From positions 27,300 through 91,299 of the forward strand of contig DBRF01000010.1 in NCBI GenBank assembly GCA_002305795.1: 64,000 nucleotides of DNA. The letters run 5' to 3'. Made by a program: the position numbers and the translations under genes. The first letter of the stretch is position 1; each line of letters starts with the position of its first letter. Positions 62,322 to 64,000 of the stretch are shown in pieces. A model generated the notes under the pieces. It made no database searches and was not told where the DNA came from. It saw nothing but the letters and a program-made list of their open reading frames with translations. The DNA comes from Ruminococcaceae bacterium UBA1375. Lineage in GTDB: Bacteria > Bacillota > Clostridia > Oscillospirales > Ruminococcaceae.

Positions 62322-63995
62322 ATGGCAGGAATCAAAGAAGAAAAGAAAATCTATTTAGTCGGCATTTATTGCCGCTTATCTAAAGACGATGGTACGGATA
62401 ACGAGAGTGCGAGCATTGCGACACAGAAATCCATCCTCACGGATTATGTGAAAAAGCAGGGATGGCACATAGCAAAAACGTATGTGGACGATGGTTATTC
62501 TGGTACAAATTTCCAAAGACCAAGTTTCCAGAATATGATAAAAGACATTGAAAGCGGTCTGATAAACTGCGTGATTACGAAAGATTTATCCCGTCTGGGG
62601 AGAAACTATCTTGATTGTGGGTTATATCTGGAAGTTTTCTTCCCAGAGCATAACGTGAGGTATATAGCGGTCAATGACGGCGTAGATACCTTGAATAAAT
62701 CTGCTATGGACATCACGCCTTTCCGCAACATTTTAAACGAAATGTATGCCGCTGACATATCTGTTAAGATAAAATCGGCATATCGGGCGAGGTTTCAACA
62801 GGGGAAATTCATGGGAACTACCGCCCCTTATGGCTATATCAAAGACCCTGCCGACCACAACCATCTGCTGATAGATGATAAAGTGGCACATGTTGTAAAA
62901 GAGATATTCGACCTTGCATTAAAAGGGAATGGAGTTGCCAAAATTTGCAGACATCTTAATAAACAGCATATCCTACGCCCTGCCGCTTATGCGGCGGAGC
63001 GTGGCGAAACAGGCTTTGAACGTCATTTTGAGGGGAACGAGGACAAACGCTATATTTGGAGTGGGAACAGCGTGAGGAGCATTTTAAGAAGCCCGATATA
63101 TGCGGGAAATCTTGTAGGCTACAAACGGATTGCCGCCAATATGAAAAGCAAGAAACGCCCCTCTAAGCTGCCCGAAGAATGGGAAGTGATACCCAATACC
63201 CATGAGGGAATAGTCACGCAGGAGGAATTTGATATTGTCCAACAGCTTATTACAAGTCGTAGGCTTCCACAGAACAAGGGAGGATTTGTAAATATTTTTG
63301 CAGGCGTTATCAAGTGTGTGGACTGCGGATGTGCTCTGCGGGCAATGAACGTACACAGGAGGAAACGCCCAGAGATTATCGACTGTGTACAGTATTCATG
63401 TAATAATTATGCAAGAAACGGAAGAAGCGAGTGTAGTGCCCACAATATAGAAGCAAGGGATTTATTCAATGCCGTTCTTGCCGACATCAACTGTTTTGCG
63501 GATATGGCAGTGAATGATGAAAAGGCGGTCAGGGCCATAGAAAAGCGGCTCACGGAAACAGACCAGAGCAGGGCGAAAGCATTAGAGAAAGAACGTAAGA
63601 AGCTGAACAAACGCCTTGCGGAACTGGACAGGCTGTTTTCCTCTCTCTACGAGGATAAGGTCATGGAGCGTATTACCGAGCGGAATTTTGAGATGATGTC
63701 GGGGAAATACCAGAAAGAGCAGCTTGAAATTGAAGCAAGGCTGAAAGAGGTGACGGAAACTCTTAATGAAAGCTACGAGAAATCACGGGGAATCCGTGAC
63801 TTCCTCGCCCTTATCCGAAATTATCAAGGCTTAAAAGAACTGGATGCAACAGTTATAAACGCACTCATAGACAAGATACTTGTTTCGGAGCGTGAGAAGA
63901 TGGCAGACGGAACAGTGAAGCAGGAAATCAAGATTTACTATAAATTCATCGGCTTTGTCGATGAATTACATATCATACTGGACTATAGTCAATAA
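62322..63995 (+). CDS. Large serine recombinase (DUF4368/TnpX type)
   Basis: 557 residues. Resolvase domain with nucleophile Ser20 (GIYCRLSKDD), ITKDLSRLGRNYLD and the conserved Arg. Recombinase domain with the PYGYIKDP turn. Zinc ribbon CVDCGCALR...YSC...C near residues 330-370, then a coiled coil and the DUF4368-like C-terminus. As the last gene before the element's right end it is the likely integrase/excisionase for the rlmD site. The stop lies 5 bases from the window edge. Confidence 0.94.
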   Translation: MAGIKEEKKIYLVGIYCRLSKDDGTDNESASIATQKSILTDYVKKQGWHIAKTYVDDGYSGTNFQRPSFQNMIKDIESGLINCVITKDLSRLGRNYLDCGLYLEVFFPEHNVRYIAVNDGVDTLNKSAMDITPFRNILNEMYAADISVKIKSAYRARFQQGKFMGTTAPYGYIKDPADHNHLLIDDKVAHVVKEIFDLALKGNGVAKICRHLNKQHILRPAAYAAERGETGFERHFEGNEDKRYIWSGNSVRSILRSPIYAGNLVGYKRIAANMKSKKRPSKLPEEWEVIPNTHEGIVTQEEFDIVQQLITSRRLPQNKGGFVNIFAGVIKCVDCGCALRAMNVHRRKRPEIIDCVQYSCNNYARNGRSECSAHNIEARDLFNAVLADINCFADMAVNDEKAVRAIEKRLTETDQSRAKALEKERKKLNKRLAELDRLFSSLYEDKVMERITERNFEMMSGKYQKEQLEIEARLKEVTETLNESYEKSRGIRDFLALIRNYQGLKELDATVINALIDKILVSEREKMADGTVKQEIKIYYKFIGFVDELHIILDYSQ

Positions 63996-64000
63996 AGTGG

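Larger units (their letters stand above)
33644..64000 (+). mobile_element. Integrated composite ICE/IME carrying tet(O), inserted in the 3' end of rlmD
   Basis: Left edge lies in the rlmD segment encoding HVETVVLLSH (33644-33673). All following genes are on one strand, with lower GC and different codon use from the host. Content: ParA/ParB, a SpaA-type surface protein, giant methylase/helicase, group II intron, tnpV genes, tet(O), replication and MobV genes, oriT and a serine recombinase at the right end. No coupling protein, VirB4- or VirB6-like gene is seen, so it is probably mobilizable rather than self-transmissible. The right attachment site lies at or beyond the window edge. Confidence 0.82.

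Noticed and set aside
33644..64000. General reassignment of TAA to Gln in the element
   Set aside because: Many element genes, including the KTR and tnpV genes, end in TAA at family-typical lengths.

Overview
The window reads as the chromosome of a spore-forming, strictly anaerobic, moderately GC-rich Clostridia bacterium. An Oscillospiraceae/Ruminococcaceae-type gut organism is the best guess. The basis is Gram-positive operon order, many sporulation genes (alpha/beta SASP, sigE-spoIIGA, ymxH, yqfC-yqfD, ylbJ), a HydE maturase and a reverse rubrerythrin. The last 30 kb is an integrated mobile element of clearly different composition.

Core chromosome, 1 to about 33,650. The pst phosphate-uptake genes lie at the left edge on the minus strand, with PhoP-type boxes upstream of pstS. 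They are followed by an aldo/keto reductase, a SASP, an HPr-like protein without the usual phosphorylatable His motif, the sigE-spoIIGA sporulation pair and a type Ic aminotransferase. A CDF metal exporter sits behind a NiCo (czcD-type) riboswitch and intrinsic terminator. Next come a flavodoxin-like protein, prfC, hydE, and a translationally coupled cassette (HprK-like kinase, PqqD-like protein, S24/S26 peptidase, GDSL hydrolase). Beyond these are a GHL10 lipoprotein, a degenerate signal-peptidase-like protein, ymxH and mutS2. The conserved run yqfC-yqfD-phoH-ybeY-dgkA-era-recO is transcribed leftward, divergent from ylbJ. Then follow cysK, a tRNA-Leu, a reverse rubrerythrin, uvrC and rlmD.

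Mobile element, about 33,650 to past 64,000. All genes are on the plus strand. The left boundary lies in the 3' end of rlmD, which carries an element-encoded extension of about 100 residues. Inside are ParA, a ParB interrupted by TAA, a 1381-residue thioester/SpaA-repeat surface protein and several small ICE proteins. A giant methyltransferase/SNF2-helicase gene contains an out-of-frame tnpV, is interrupted by a complete group II intron in a helicase motif, and is truncated at its 3' end. Next are a second tnpV, tet(O) with its leader-peptide attenuator, a KTR protein, sigma-like regulators (one with an in-frame TAA), an AAA replication ATPase, an oriT/repeat region, a MobV relaxase, a second ParB, a YdbC/PC4-like protein and a large serine recombinase ending 5 bases before the window edge.

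How it fits together. No type IV secretion genes are visible inside the element. As seen, it looks like a mobilizable or decayed composite carrying tetracycline resistance: Rep plus MobV plus oriT for processing, the serine recombinase for excision and integration, and a helper conjugation system needed for transfer. The most notable points are the tnpV overprint, the riboswitch, the oriT with flanking inverted repeats, the rlmD extension, the two Gln-to-TAA interruptions and the kinase/PqqD/peptidase cassette without an obvious precursor.
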